Part shown: one piece after another, positions 35,701 through 47,637 of the stretch
Position numbering within the stretch: position 1 is the first letter of the stretch
Layout of the letters: each line of letters begins with the position of its first letter
Assembly (NCBI GenBank): GCA_020536535.1
Contig: JAHLWZ010000423.1
Coordinates: forward strand, 128,252-192,251
Source of the DNA: Pelomyxa schiedti
Lineage: Eukaryota > Evosea > Pelobiontida > Pelomyxidae
Direction: 5' to 3'
Length of the DNA stretch: 64,000 bases
Translations under genes and position numbers: made by a program
The notes under the pieces: generated by a model
The model's input: the letters and a program-made list of their open reading frames with translations, nothing else
The model's database searches: none
What the model was told of the DNA's origin: nothing

Positions 35701-38296
35701 TTGCCTTCTGACCAGAATCTTGCACTTGCGACTACTACTCCGCCAGAAGTGTCTACACTACAACAACCACTTTCTTCCCCATCAAGAGATACACCTACTT
35801 CATCTGAAATTTCTGTGCCCCCTCTGCCATCTGCCACCACCGACCCGACACCCTCTTCCACCACAATTTCCGAACCTCCGCAGCTACCACTTACAGCAGT
35901 GACAGAACCCCTGCCAGTGCCCCCTGAAAAGACTACTCCCCCTCCCTCAGAAACAACTGCAGTGACAGAACCCCTGCCAGTGCCCCCTGTCCCGCCCCCT
36001 GCCCCTCAAGCAGCTTCTGTACCTCCTCCTCCTGAAACAACATCTGCCCCCCCTCCCCCTGAAGTCCCGCCACCTCCAGGTCCCCCGTGTCCACCAGGTC
36101 CTCCATGTCCACCTGGCCCTCCAGGTCCACTGGGTCCCCCGGGTCCCCCAGGTCCCCCAGGCCCACCAGGCCCACCAGGTCTGCGTCGCCCTGTATGTTT
36201 GCTTTTCCCTTCCTACAGAAGCCACTCACTGAAGGCAACAACAAAAAAAAGGCTGCCAACCTTCCTCCTGCTATTGCCGCACTCCAGAAACCCTCTGTTG
36301 CTCTGAAAGGCATTCAATGGGTGAAAGTACCTCCTATAGCTCTTCCCAAAACAGTATGCACCCTTTGTGAACTAGCACTCTCAGTAACATACTATAACAG
36401 ATATTCTCCACATTGAAAGGTTTTGATGATGTTGTGATACCATATCAAGAACTCGAAATCAACTTTGCCGCCAAACCAAAAGGAAAAGTAGCTAAAAAAG
36501 AAGGCGGATCAAAGAAAAAGGCAAACTTCATTGGACCAGACCTTTCAAAAAATATATGTATGGCACTGCTATCAGCCTTTTTACCTCCATCTGAAATTTG
36601 TTATCAGCAATCCTTTTGCAAGGATACAAAGGATACACACAAGAAGATGTGATTGACGGAATAAAGGATCTTAACGAGTCTTTGTTCACTGACCCCTCCA
36701 AGGCTTGAGCGACATTACTAACACGTTGATTAATCAAAAATATTTCAACAGGTCAAAGACATTTCCAAATGCTTCCCCTCAAAAGATGAAGTTAGTTTCT
36801 CTTGTACCAGTATCCTCAGTTAAAGGTTGCGTTCAATAGGTTGAAAATATCAAGCTTCACCTTGCAGACAATGATGCAAGTACACTTGGACCAACAGATC
36901 TATTTGCGTACAACGTGTGATTTAAACCCACATGACTTCTTCTAAGTATATTTGTAGTTAGCAATACTACCACACTCTCAAGAAAAATTGAATGTCCTAC
37001 TGTTTAAGCTTGAGTTTGGTCCAAAAGTTAAAGATCTTCGAGAGGTATCTGTCTCTAATTGAAACTCTATTGAAACCAATGCCTATTCAGCACTTCACCA
37101 TTATACTAGAGGCTTGCAAAGAAGTAAGTGCGACTCCTCATTTCCAAAAGCTGCTGTGTGTGTTGCTGATGGTGGGCAATTTTGTCAACCACAGTACAGC
37201 TCGTGGTGGATGCGCCGCATTCAAGATAGACATTCTTCCTAAGGTTGACTCTTCTACCACCGTTTGGTAGTTTAACTGTATTTGTGAAGTTGAAGGAGGT
37301 TGCACTGGCTGATGGCAAGCGTAATATGCTGCATGCCCTTTGTTCAGTCATCAAAGCCAATAAACTCAATGAATTGTTGGAGATCAAACAAGAAATGCAT
37401 TTCACTTGCCGAGCCAAGTCTGGTAAATTACCCTGGTGCTCATCATTTCTAACTGTCCTACATAGTTCCTGCAAGTATTTTTGATGCCGAACTGGCCTCA
37501 CTTAAGAAGGGAATTGAAGAAACTGAAGCCTTCTTTTCATCAATAAAAACTGAAGTCAATGACAAATACCTCATTGCTCTTCCTGTTTGTCCTCCCTCTC
37601 TATGATGCAACTTAATTTTCTGCACAGCCTTTCATCACCCTGGCAAAGGATGACATGGCACAACTTACAGATATGTACAAGACAGTTAAAGGTGAATACC
37701 AACGTATTCTGGTACTATTCGGCGACAACCAAGAGGCGTACCCCCTTCCGTGTGACTTCTTTGAAGTGTTCTTTAAGTTCTTTGAAGACTTCCAAGTATC
37801 TCCACACAAAAAATAAACCCAACAACACACAAATTCTAAACAATACAAACATCCCGATACATCAACACCAACCGGACACACAACAACAACAACCACTTCA
37901 TCGCACCGACGAAATTAAATTGAAACACGGCCCCCTGACCCATGTCATTTTTAGAAAGCAAGGAAAGAGCAAGAGGACTATGAGGAGCAGGCGGCACGGG
38001 AGGCCCGATTTGAGGCGATAAGAGCCCAGAAGGCCAAAGAAAAGGCCATTCAGGAGGAGAAGAAAGCCAAGGCACAACAGATCAAGCAGCTCAAGGAAGA
38101 AGCAGAGTCACAGGAGCAAGACGAGTTGGTCGATGAGCTGGTTAAGAACGTAATGTCTGCAAAGAAGGCCAAGCCAAAAACGGCGGCTCAGAGGAGGCCA
38201 ATGGTCAATGCTGCTTCCAGGGTTCCAAAAAAGACACTGCAAAATTCTGCTTCAGCTTCAACCAGTGCTGGGTCACAACCAATGGATTCTCTCTAA
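32718..38296 (+). CDS. Diaphanous-related formin (DAAM-like)
   Basis: Nucleates and elongates unbranched actin filaments under Rho-GTPase control. The start at 32718 gives a GC-rich disordered leader with an Ala run. The GBD/FH3 region has TDAQVNAMFESLL joined to MELRIPTTGKEMSLPIDIKW, then QMILSNN, LTLLSLKALMKRSKGLLYVM and DAVRSVAMCLALGGELQSTM. FH1 (about 35530-36190) is Pro-rich and ends in a Gly-Pro-Pro tract. FH2 (about 36300-37800) has LKGIQWVKVPPIALPKT, FDDVVIPYQELEINFA, IFERYLSLIETLLKPMPIQ, LLCVLLMVGNFVNHSTARGG and FKIDILPKV. The tail is a charged helix with DELVDELVKNVMSAKKAK, a possible autoregulatory DAD, ending at 38296. More than 15 introns. Confidence 0.88.
33086..33136 (+). repeat. 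GCN repeat coding poly-alanine in formin
   Basis: About 17 consecutive Ala codons of mixed GCA/GCG/GCC/GCT use. The mixed codons indicate selection or slow growth rather than a fresh slippage expansion. Confidence 0.85.
33350..33401 (+). repeat. TTTTTC hexanucleotide microsatellite in a formin intron
   Basis: Seven to eight copies of a TTTTTC unit followed by a pure T run, directly after the exon ending MFESLL. It probably acts as a very long polypyrimidine tract. Confidence 0.9.
35880..36190 (+). repeat. FH1 proline repeats with Gly-Pro-Pro tract
   Basis: Coding repeat of Pro-rich blocks (LPVPPEKTTPPPSE, a duplicated EPLPVPP unit) followed by about 12 near-perfect Gly-Pro-Pro triplets. These are profilin/SH3-binding type sequences inside the formin FH1. 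Confidence 0.8.
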
Positions 38297-38400
38297 TACT
38301 GTACAGTGGAAAAAAAAACAAGTTCAGAATAGAATGAATATATTTTTTCATAGGAATAGTGCTTCGTGGTGCTAAAATTTACATACAATGCATAGGCACA
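38297..38400. other. Convergent 3' spacer, formin / ROCO
   Basis: 104 bp between two stop codons; an A run at 38311-38319 and an AT-rich stretch around 38330-38350. Only terminator signals are expected. Confidence 0.4.
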
Positions 38401-41400
38401 TCAGTGCCAAGTCAGAAACCACACTTTGATTGTGCCGTGGCAGAGGGCCAGAAGAAAGCTGTGGTTTGAAGAAGCTGAATCAGGGAGGATGGTGCAGTAT
38501 CTAACTGTTGTATTCCGGCCGGCTCTTATGCAGACGAAAACCTCGTTGGATACTGGGTCCAATAGGTGTATGATTCCTTCCTCGTACCACACAATCATTA
38601 CAGGGAGGTCAGTGCTGGTAAGCTGTCCCGTCAGGTCTACGATGGTAAGCCCACGTGGTTTGGCATCCAACGGAGCTACAAGGGGCGGTGAAAGGGTGAT
38701 GTTGTGGGTGGTTTTGCTCCCTGTAATGAGAGTAGTAGGTTTCCATAGAACATCTTTGCGCGACAATGTGAACTTGATTATGTTGGATGTGCACTTGCCA
38801 ATCAAAATGACAGGAGTACCGCTGGTGGCAGAGGGTGTGGTGTGTACAACCTCTAGCTGGGTTGGTATCTCGCCGCTGGGGAACGGAACCAGGATGTGCA
38901 GTTCCAGTGTTGTGAGGTCGAAAAGGCAGCACCCAGTGTTTGTTGCCATAATCACTTGATCGTCAAAATATACCATTGAAAATACTTTGCACTTCAAGTT
39001 TACTTGGTGAAGGAGCTTTACATTACAAAGTGTGTTCAATCCCTCCAGAACTGAAAACACTTCAAACAGTGAAAGTAGTCCTTCTTCGTTGCAATCACAC
39101 ACAGAGTTCGACCCATAGGCAATAAGGCCTACAATTGGTGAAAAGCCTCGATCTTCCTACAAGAGAAATACAGTTAAGTTTGTCCTTGGTGGAAGGTGTT
39201 ACCTTAGCCCAGGACTGATTCCCAAGGAGGTCAAATGCACAAGTTCGACCTTCATTTGTTCCACAGAAAAAGATGTTGTTCATGCATACCATGCAAGTAG
39301 CTTTTTCTTTTTTTGTCTTCAATCTGAGTTCCACAACAACTTCCTTCAGTGAACAAAAATAGGGGTCTATTTTGCAGTCCACTACGCAGAGGCTGCCAGT
39401 TGCTGCACACAAGAGACGCCTTTCATCGATTCGGTACATTTTTTCCCATTCTGTGGAAGGGAGTAGATCAAAGGTAGCCACGGGTTCTGCTTCAACTGTG
39501 GGCTGTGAGATATTACTATCTGGATTCTCCATTCCCATTCTCAGAAGTGGTATCAAGTGCCCGCATTTTATTCGTTTTTCAGGTTCAAACTGCCAGCAAT
39601 AATCGAGTGCCTTTCTTTCGAAGGATTTTAGCATACAGCACGTGCAAATGGGCTTATGATTCGGCTCAAAATGTCCTATATCAGATATGGAGTGGTGTGA
39701 TCTACCAGGAACTTTTCGGCAGGTAGGGATAGATGGCTTCACCGTGCCATTTGCAATGGCTTCTCTCACCCTGATGAGATCTTGGACTGGCACCTCCCGA
39801 CGATAAGAGGAGAAATAAGGATCGTCAAGAAGATGGTCGTAGGGCTTTGTGAAAGGATCCATAACAAATCTGAAAATCATCCCGTAGTTCCAGACATCTG
39901 CTGGTGTCCCATACGGCTTATGTGCTAATACTTCTGGTGCAAAAGATATATCCTGCCGAGAACCCATGGTTGCCTAAAAGGGAATGAGAAATGGCACCAA
40001 GAAAGACAATTACAAAAGCATTTCCTTCCCGGTGTGCGAGTTCAAAATCGATAATCTTCTCTAATTAGAAAAAGATACAAATAAAATAAATGGAAACCTT
40101 GGCATGTGGACCTTCATCTCTGAGATCAAGGGAAACAATACACACGTTTCCTTAAGTGCCAAATTAAGAGTTCAAATGAACGAAAAGGAATTGGAAATAC
40201 CCGAGTGCAAGTCTGCGTGAACTATAGATGGTACTTGGGCATGCAGGTGATTTAGACCCTGTGCTATATCCAGTAAGATTTTCCAACGCAACTCACGGGA
40301 CAAGACGGCGTCAAATGATTTACGTTGCTCACATAAGTTCCCCACCAATGTCTGCTTTATAGTGCTTAGCATGGTGCCAAGGTCAGATCTCAGGAAATTA
40401 ATGACAAATTTCGGAGGTTTTATATGCTCCACACATAAAATGAATGTCTTGTTGTGATAGCGGATGCCACATGTTTGTGCTATATTTGGATGCTCTGGTA
40501 TTGCTTCGATGATGAAAGGGCTATACAGCAACTGCTGTAAGACAGACAATGAATCCCCCTGGAATTTTTTTACTGTGAAGTCTGCATCATAATGTGATGG
40601 TAGTGATGTTGCAAGACTGGTACTGTGCTTTTCAACTTGTCGATGTGTGTCAATTTTTTTATGTTGCAGGTACAAGAGCTCCGGGACTAAATCCTCAATG
40701 AGTACTCCTGCCCCATCAATCCCACATCTGATTTCATAGTTCCCTTCAAGCCACCTGTCGATGCACTTCCTCAATGACCAATAGTTCACAGGGAGAAGGT
40801 TAGAATCCACTGCACTATAGTACATGAAGTGGGAATCTCTTTTCAAACAGTTTGGACAAGGTACCCACTGTTTGGGAGGCTTGTTTGCTGTACAAGCCGT
40901 CACAGAAAACACAGTTAGCACTAATTTCATGAGGAGGGAAGAGGGAAAATGTTCAGACAGGCTCTTCACACTAATAAAAATCCTCTTTTTCTCTGGTATG
41001 AGGCAAACAAGAGCTTTTTCATTGGGACTCTCAGAGTGTACAATAACTCCATATTTCCATACAGCATCGTGGAGTACTCCCTCAGTTTTTAAAATGCATA
41101 CAATGACTTGCTGGAATAAATCTAGCATATCAGATTCTAATTCAAACAACCTTCCACAGTGTATGCTGCAGTCCAAATCAAAGCAAGAAAGAGGTGGATC
41201 TGAGCGAAAAAGCTCTGGCATAGCATAATTGTCCAAGCTTATCTTGTGGGTGATTTGGCAAGCACCAAGAAGGTGAATGATCTGATCAGCTGTCAAGCCA
41301 AACCGCTTTGGAATCACCAAATGATGTGCATCAAAAAAACCTTCGTTGCCCATGTTCAAACTGATTAGTTCATGTATCAGCTCACTTAACCACCTTGGCT

Positions 41401-44400
41401 TTAGCACGACGAACTGTTTCTTTTCTTTGTCCACATAATGTCGCCTTGTTTCTAAGTACATGATATACCCAGAGTCGACAAGAAAATCCCTGAAATGCTC
41501 TTCCTCTCCTGGGAGGAAGTCCCAGCCGCTACACAGATCTCTGAATTCTCCCCATTCCATGACTTGCTTCTCATTCATTGAGAGTTGTCGCACGCCAATT
41601 TCCCAGGACAAAGGAATGTGTACAAGGGTATCTGGAAAAGCATTTTCCAGGCGATTGACAAGTGTATCCATCCCCATCAAAGCGTCACTGGGTCGGCCAT
41701 TTCTGTCAATTTCAGAGACTTTTTTGGATTTGACATTACATATGAACACCAAAGAGATTCGAAGGATGTGACGTCTCACAAGGGGAAAAATGCTTGTAGC
41801 TTCTTGGCTGGGAAGCAAACTGCTAGATGATATTCCAATAAAAACAGTAGTTGTTGTCAAGCTTCTTAGGCATTGCTCCATGGAATGATATTCGGATTGA
41901 TTTGACAAATCACAAACGCACACCAACGCAGTAGAATTTGTTCCACTCAAAAATAAGTGGCTCCACCGCAAACCTTGAAAACCTTCACACCATTAGTGTG
42001 CTTAACGTGGAAAACAAAGTATACCAAAATCCCACAAATTCCATAGCCACTTGGAGCCTGTTATGTGGCACTGTTCGTGCACTAATAAATCTTCCTCTCT
42101 ACAGGAGATGGGAGGTCCCGCTGCGCCTTGAATTGCTCTGAAAAACTTTATCTTCGTTGCAGTGCTCCCAATGACATTCATTTTCCTGGTATTATTTAAT
42201 GCAGAAGGCTCACGAACGAAATATTTCAACTTGGGCCACGGCAGGTTTGTTGGCACAGAATTGGGCAACGGATTATTTTTGATTAATACAGACGTGATGC
42301 CTGCAAGCCAAGGTGGTAACAAACGAAGTTCGTTTGTTCGAAGATCGAGTTCCTTGAATTTGAAGGGGTAATCCGTTGAAGCCAAGTCAATATTGCTGAG
42401 ACTGAGATGTGACAAGTCGAGTTTGGCTACTCGGGAATCAAACCACAGCAGAGGTTCTGTATTTCCTTGGGCAACAGAGCGTCTGACGAAATTGTGTGCT
42501 ACACGATTAAGTAAATTTGAACCCCTATCCTCCAAGTGCACCATGACATGTTGGAGAAGAGAGACATGAGGCTTTGAAACTTGTTCCACAGGAGACATTA
42601 GTATTGCATGTGCTAACAGCAATGCAGCTTTGTGATCAGGCACTTGCGGAAATCCCTTTATTAATGGGAGGAGAGAGTATTTTCCATGCTCCCTAAAAAT
42701 CTCTTGATGGGTTTGTAGTAGGTCTATAATATGTATGCTTCCAACGGGATCAGCTGTAAGAAGGAAGGTTGTAAAAAGGTGTTCCCAACTTTCTTGGCAG
42801 TGAGGCAAATCACAGTTGAAGTAGTTCCCATCGGGAATAGATAGAGCGAGCTTGGATAGGGGCCTCGAAAAGGAGCCCATGATAGGGTCCAAGTCTGTAG
42901 TTATTGAGAAGAGAGGCTTAGAATTTCAAGTTAGAACCGTACCACTGTCTTGGAGACAGCGTTGTATTTGAAGAAGAGAGGCTAGGGATAGATTTCCTGT
43001 AGGAAAGTTATGAAACAAAATCTACCATTCTTGAACCTTGAAGACTTAAAAAACGGAGTGTAACATTTTTTTGCAGGTAGCTGGAGGCACTATTGACAAG
43101 AAGATTGGACAATCCAGTTTCTGTAAAGGTTAATAAGAAATTACAGTATTGCACATACGCCCAATATCAAGACATGTGAGTGAAGTGTTCACCACCAAGG
43201 CATGGAAAAGAAACGCTGCACCCTCATTACCAATAATGTTTCCTTGGAAAAAACTCAATGAAAAGCAATAACTTGAAGAAGAGAACCTCTCAGATTGAGA
43301 GACAGGAGGTGGGAATTGTAAATAAGACTTTGCGCAATTTTTTCTGCCCCTGGTACCTGAATTTTGTTCCCTTTGTTACTACATTAGTACTCTATGTAAA
43401 AGTTCTGAAACAACCATGTAGATCTAATGTGGTTAATGAGGTATTTATCTTCAGGGCAGATGCAAGTTTCTCTGCTACTCTGTCGGCAATTTCCGAATCT
43501 AAAATCACGCTACTCAACTAATATTTTCAAGGAAAAGAAAAGTACTTGGCAAAATTAATGCCACAAGAGTGCAGGAGGGTTGCATCAGGAATTTGCGAGT
43601 ATCTCGAATGAAGTGTTCAGGAAGAGAATCTGTGATAACTAAGACACAGAATTTAGGCAATGAAACAACCAGAGTTTACTTTAAGTCTTCCTTCTGTGAA
43701 TTCTGGCAATTTTCTTTTATCATTTCCCTCAAATAAGGTAGTATACTCAGCACCGTTGCGTAGGAGGAGTAAAAGACACTGGAACTGTGATTCGCTGAGA
43801 GATTTCTGCAGATTGATGTTTGATTTCAAAAACAGTGCACGAAGGGTACATCAAGGCAATCGGATAGAACTGGAGCTGCCCCATGCTCTAGTAGTAAAGA
43901 GACACATTCGGTGTGGCTGTATCTAACAGCTAAGTCTAGTGCTGTCTTTTCAAAGTCAGGAATGAAAGAGATTGAGGAAAGAGACTTGTCCATTCTGTTG
44001 TCTCCATTAGGCTTGTTTGATAGTGTTTTGAACTACATACATTCTAAAATAGGAGCAGATGTATTTTAGCAAAGTAAAGCAGTTAGACAGGTTTTTGGTA
44101 GAAATGAGACATACAGTCTAAATACCATATTAAAAGAGCAAAAGGGAGGTCGGGTAAAGAATACCACAAGGTTCAGCTGGGCTCCAGCTTGTAGAAGCAA
44201 CGCCAGAACCTGGAAATAGCCCTTGAAAGCAGCATAGTGAAGTGGAGTCTATGTATCGTTAGTACTCACAAAAAGGATGCCGAGAGCATACACAATTCTA
44301 GGTACAGTCATTAATAAGATGAGGGTATTCAGTTACCATATTCTGTAAATTTTCAAATAGTTATTACTCATGAGAAGAGTGCAACCAAAGGGGAAAATAA

Positions 44401-45966
44401 TTTACGTACATCCTATTTGGAAGTTAGAAGAATGGAAGGAAACAGGGAGCCACCTGTGGATCTAACTGGATACCACTAAGTTTGGTCATATTGTAACAAC
44501 AACTCAATTGGTTATATAAAGCACAGTAGTGCAATGGAGTCTTGTGGCATGTTAAAATAAAGGATGATAACAAAAGTGCTCACTTGCTGCATTATTAACA
44601 GATAGTTTCATTCTACTGTTAGAATATGAGAAAAGAACATTAGAAGTCACCTTATGTTTCTTTCAGAAATTAGACAAATAACAGAAAGAAGAGAGGGAGG
44701 CGTACATCCTGATAAGGGAAATAGGTCAGTTTCTATAAATTTTGCTTAACCATACCATGGTATTAACATCGGGATTTTTGGATGCCAAGAGTGGTATTAA
44801 AGATGAAGTTCCTTGCTTAACAGCATAATGGAGAGGAGTCTAAGGATAAAGTGAGACAAAGTCATTTTGCTCTCCGATACCATCTGGCAGGAGGAACAAT
44901 ATACACAAGTGTGTTAAAAATGAAGGTAAAGAAAGCAATGCATACCCCCTTGACAAAAAAAAAAAAAAGTGAGTGGAATACCACTGGAGAACGAACTTAC
45001 TTCCTAGAAAGTGCATGGAGGCAAAGGGAGCACAATGACATTTAGCAATGGTGAGAGTAAAAGGGAGATAACCTCCTTGATTTCTTAAGTTAAAAAAACC
45101 AAAAAAAAGGGGCATGCCTACATCCTAGTAACAGGTTACATTTGTTTTTAGAGTGGGATAGGGTGTTACTTTTTCATTCACATCAGAAGTGGAAACAAAT
45201 TTCATAACTGTATCCAAATCCCCGTGTTCAATGATCTTGTGTAATGTAATCGTCTAGAGCAAGGTGAGAACTTCATCTCAACAAAGAGGATGAAACAAAC
45301 AGGTTGGTTTTTAAGCACTGTGTCCCACATCATGTCTCTCTTATCAGGGTCCACAACTACACCTCTTCCATCATAGTACTTATACTGCCTGTGACCTCCA
45401 CCCGGCGGCCGTGGTTGCACTTTCCCTGCAGGATCTGGTTGCTGCGGTTCTAACTGTGGCTGAAGTTGTTGTGCTGGTGGTGGTGGCGGCGGCGGTGGCG
45501 GTGGCGGCGGCGGCGGCGGCGGTGGTGGCGATTCAAGTTGTGGTGGTGACTGCGTCGGAAGTACCCGAGCCAGAAGCCCTGATACAGCACCACGTACTCC
45601 CTGAAATATTTTGTTGCCGCCACTGGCGTTCACCGACCCACTTGGAGTCACAATGTCCCCCCCGCCGCTGCCACCGTTGCCCGTGCTCTCGACGGCACTC
45701 TTACTCAAACCACTCTTGATCCCACTCGCACTCGCACTCGCACTCGCACCCGCGGCTCCTCCTTTCCCAGTCCCACATAGTGCGGTGGCTTGGCTGCGCG
45801 TGTACAAGGTCTCGAGGTTGTCGACTACCTGCCAGTCGTTGGCGCCCTGCACGACTACGTTGACCTTGCTTCCCACCTTGCCCTTCACCTGGCACCCAAC
45901 AATGACCGCCACCTCTTCCCCACTGCCGTCGCTCTCTTCTACTTGTTGCAGCGATACTGCCGCCAT
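38401..45966 (-). CDS. LRRK2-like ROCO protein: ANK - LRR - Roc - COR - kinase - propeller
   Basis: The start at 45966 gives MAAVSLQQVEESDGSGE, a Ser/Gly-rich linker and an 18-Pro run. At least five ankyrin repeats follow on separate small exons (45240-43900), for example TPLHYAVKQGTSSLIPLLAS, TPLHYCALYNQLSCC, TPLHYAAFKGYFQVLALLLQ and TALDLAVRYSHTECVSLLLE. LRRs: FDSRVAKLDLSHLSLSNIDL, FKELDLRTNELRLLPPWLAG. Roc region: MNVIGSTATKIKFFRAIQG, LWNLWDFGLRWSHLFLSG, LVCVCDLSNQ. COR: FVVLKPRWLSELIHELISL. Kinase: FTVKKFQ, SIVHADLHSGN, KIIDFELAHRE and ISFAPEVLAHKPYGTPADVW. A beta-propeller-like C-terminus (RRLLCAATGSLCVVDCKID ... LCHGTIKVWFLTWH) ends at 38401. Roc lacks the GK[ST] P-loop, and the kinase has HAD and DFE for HRD and DFG. 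The one-gene span is inferred from continuous frames. Confidence 0.78.
45476..45531 (-). repeat. Poly-proline codon run in ROCO first exon
   Basis: About 18 consecutive Pro codons (CCN) within the N-terminal exon of the ROCO gene. Low-complexity coding repeat. Confidence 0.85.
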
Positions 45967-46111
45967 GGTCCCGCCGCTGTAAACAGCAGGCCAGCAATAC
46001 AAGAAAAAAAAAAAAAAAAAAAGAAGATTTTCTGTGCAAGAAATTTGAATGACTGTTGGGTAAGTCCAAGCACTTGGTTTGGCTAGTTTTGTGGTAGGCT
46101 AGGGTTTGCGT
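45967..46111. promoter_or_regulatory. Promoter region of the ROCO gene
   Basis: 145 bp between the ROCO start and the stop of the upstream membrane protein. An A run at 46004-46022 (T run on the sense strand) is followed by TTTACAG about 13 bp before the start, which could be a UTR splice acceptor. Confidence 0.4.
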
Positions 46112-47414
46112 TCAGTCTATTTTTACTTGTTCTAAATGCCTGAGGTACACATCCAAACCCAGCATGGGGGCAACATACCCAAACATGTTGAGAGTGAGAA
46201 CCGCAATGACCCACCACTGAGAGCGGGAAACAAAAGTCCCTCCACCGCACCCTTTCTGCACAGCCAGAGCTACCAGGCCCCCCTCAGGTTCAATCACAGA
46301 ATTCTTGCCAACCGTTGTCTTGTAGCAGAGCCTCATGGCCTCGTCTGCAGTTGTCATAAACACCCTTACCCCAGAGCAGAGAGGAACTCGCCATTCCGTA
46401 AGACAAGCATCACAATCGGTACCCCTGCATGGAGCGTTAATGGAGGGTGAAACTAAAACAGTGTACGACCTCCCAGCAATTCTGCAGACCGCATAAAAGT
46501 TGGGAAGCTGGAGCCCGCTCATCACTAGCGGTGCTGCACACCAATGTTCGTAGACGTCATTTGAATAGGTCATGTTATCAAGGTCCACAGTTGCTTTGTT
46601 CGGTCCAAATTCGTATACAAGGCGATGCGGAACAGGCGATGGGGGTGACACACGGCCCTGTGAGGAGATTAGACAGGTAGCGAATGAGAAATATGTGGGT
46701 ACATACTGTAGAAGAGTCAACACCAACTCGATGCACTCCCCACACCAGGGTGGAAACCCAAGGTGCAGTCTGCATTCCCAACAGCACAGAAGACACTACC
46801 ATCACCAGTGCCCCAAGTACAACACACGCCACGCAGTACCACTTGCTTGCAGAGTCAAACCGGAAGTTTCCAATGTCCGGCACAGCCGCAGCGGTGGGAG
46901 AAGCAGGCTGTCCCCCAGATTGCTGTAGCCGCTTCTTCCATGCCCTCATATACAACCACTTTGCCGTCAGTCCCAGAACAGGGAACCCCAGCATGCTACT
47001 GAGCAAGACATGAGGAACGTTGCCCAGCATGTCATACGTCACGCTCAACCACACTCCAATGCACCACATCAGGCACTCCCACAATCCAATCAGCACGGCA
47101 AGCCCAACAGCCACGCAACTCCTCACCCCGCGTTGCTGTTGCTGCCTCGCCAAAGTAGCTGCCATTCTTGGTGATGGAACTGGAGATGGCGCCGACGGAG
47201 ATTCCACTGCTTCAGGCGACGGTGCCGTCGATGTGGGAATAGGATCGAGATCTGTTGAAGTCGTTCTTGTGTCGTTCATTGGGGTGTCAACGCCCTCATC
47301 GTGAGATTCGTCAAGTAACTGTGATGAAGGAGCCGCCGCCGCACTGGAACGTACTACTGATGAAGTTGTTAACACAGAAACAGTTTGGTTATCAACTGCG
47401 TTTTGGTCATCCAT
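46112..47414 (-). CDS. Multi-pass membrane protein, unknown family
   Basis: The start at 47414 gives a Ser/Thr/Pro-rich cytosolic leader of about 90 residues. Hydrophobic segments follow: VRSCVAVGLAVLIGLWECLM, LGNVPHVLLSSMLGFPVLGL and WYCVACVVLGALVMVVSSVL. One intron at about 46708-46659 interrupts the gene. Next is a cysteine-containing region, probably extracellular or lumenal (YEHWCAAPLVMSGLQLPNFY, APCRGTDCDACLTEWRVPLC), and a last membrane segment WWVIAVLTLNMFGYVAPMLG, ending at 46112. Four membrane segments with a loop of about 150 residues before the last. No transporter or receptor motif recognised. Confidence 0.65.
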
Positions 47415-47637
47415 CTCGTAACTAGTTGCACAACAACACGCTCTGCACTCCTCTTGTTTATTTACACAGTATGAATAAGAGATCTTGGCATAACAGAGGC
47501 AGCAGGGGAAAAAAAGCGCATGTGTCTACTTTACATCATCTCCTCCTTTCGAAAGGCAAAAAATAAGCAAAAAAAAGTAGAAATAGAATGACAGGAAATA
47601 GAATAGATCGGCTAAGTCTGTGTTGGAATTGAGGAAC
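47415..47637. other. Intergenic, tandem minus-strand genes
   Basis: 223 bp between the stop of the RACo-like gene and the start of the membrane protein gene. A-rich; no gene recognised. Confidence 0.4.

Noticed and set aside
35933-36313. Minus-strand Gly-rich frame, and a collagen gene on the plus strand
   Set aside because: The Gly-Pro-Pro region is part of the formin FH1, flanked by FH3 and FH2 in the same gene. It is too short for a collagen, and the minus frame is its complement.
45411-45719. Plus-strand Val/Ala-rich frame
   Set aside because: Complement of the poly-Pro and Ser/Gly-rich first exon of the ROCO gene.
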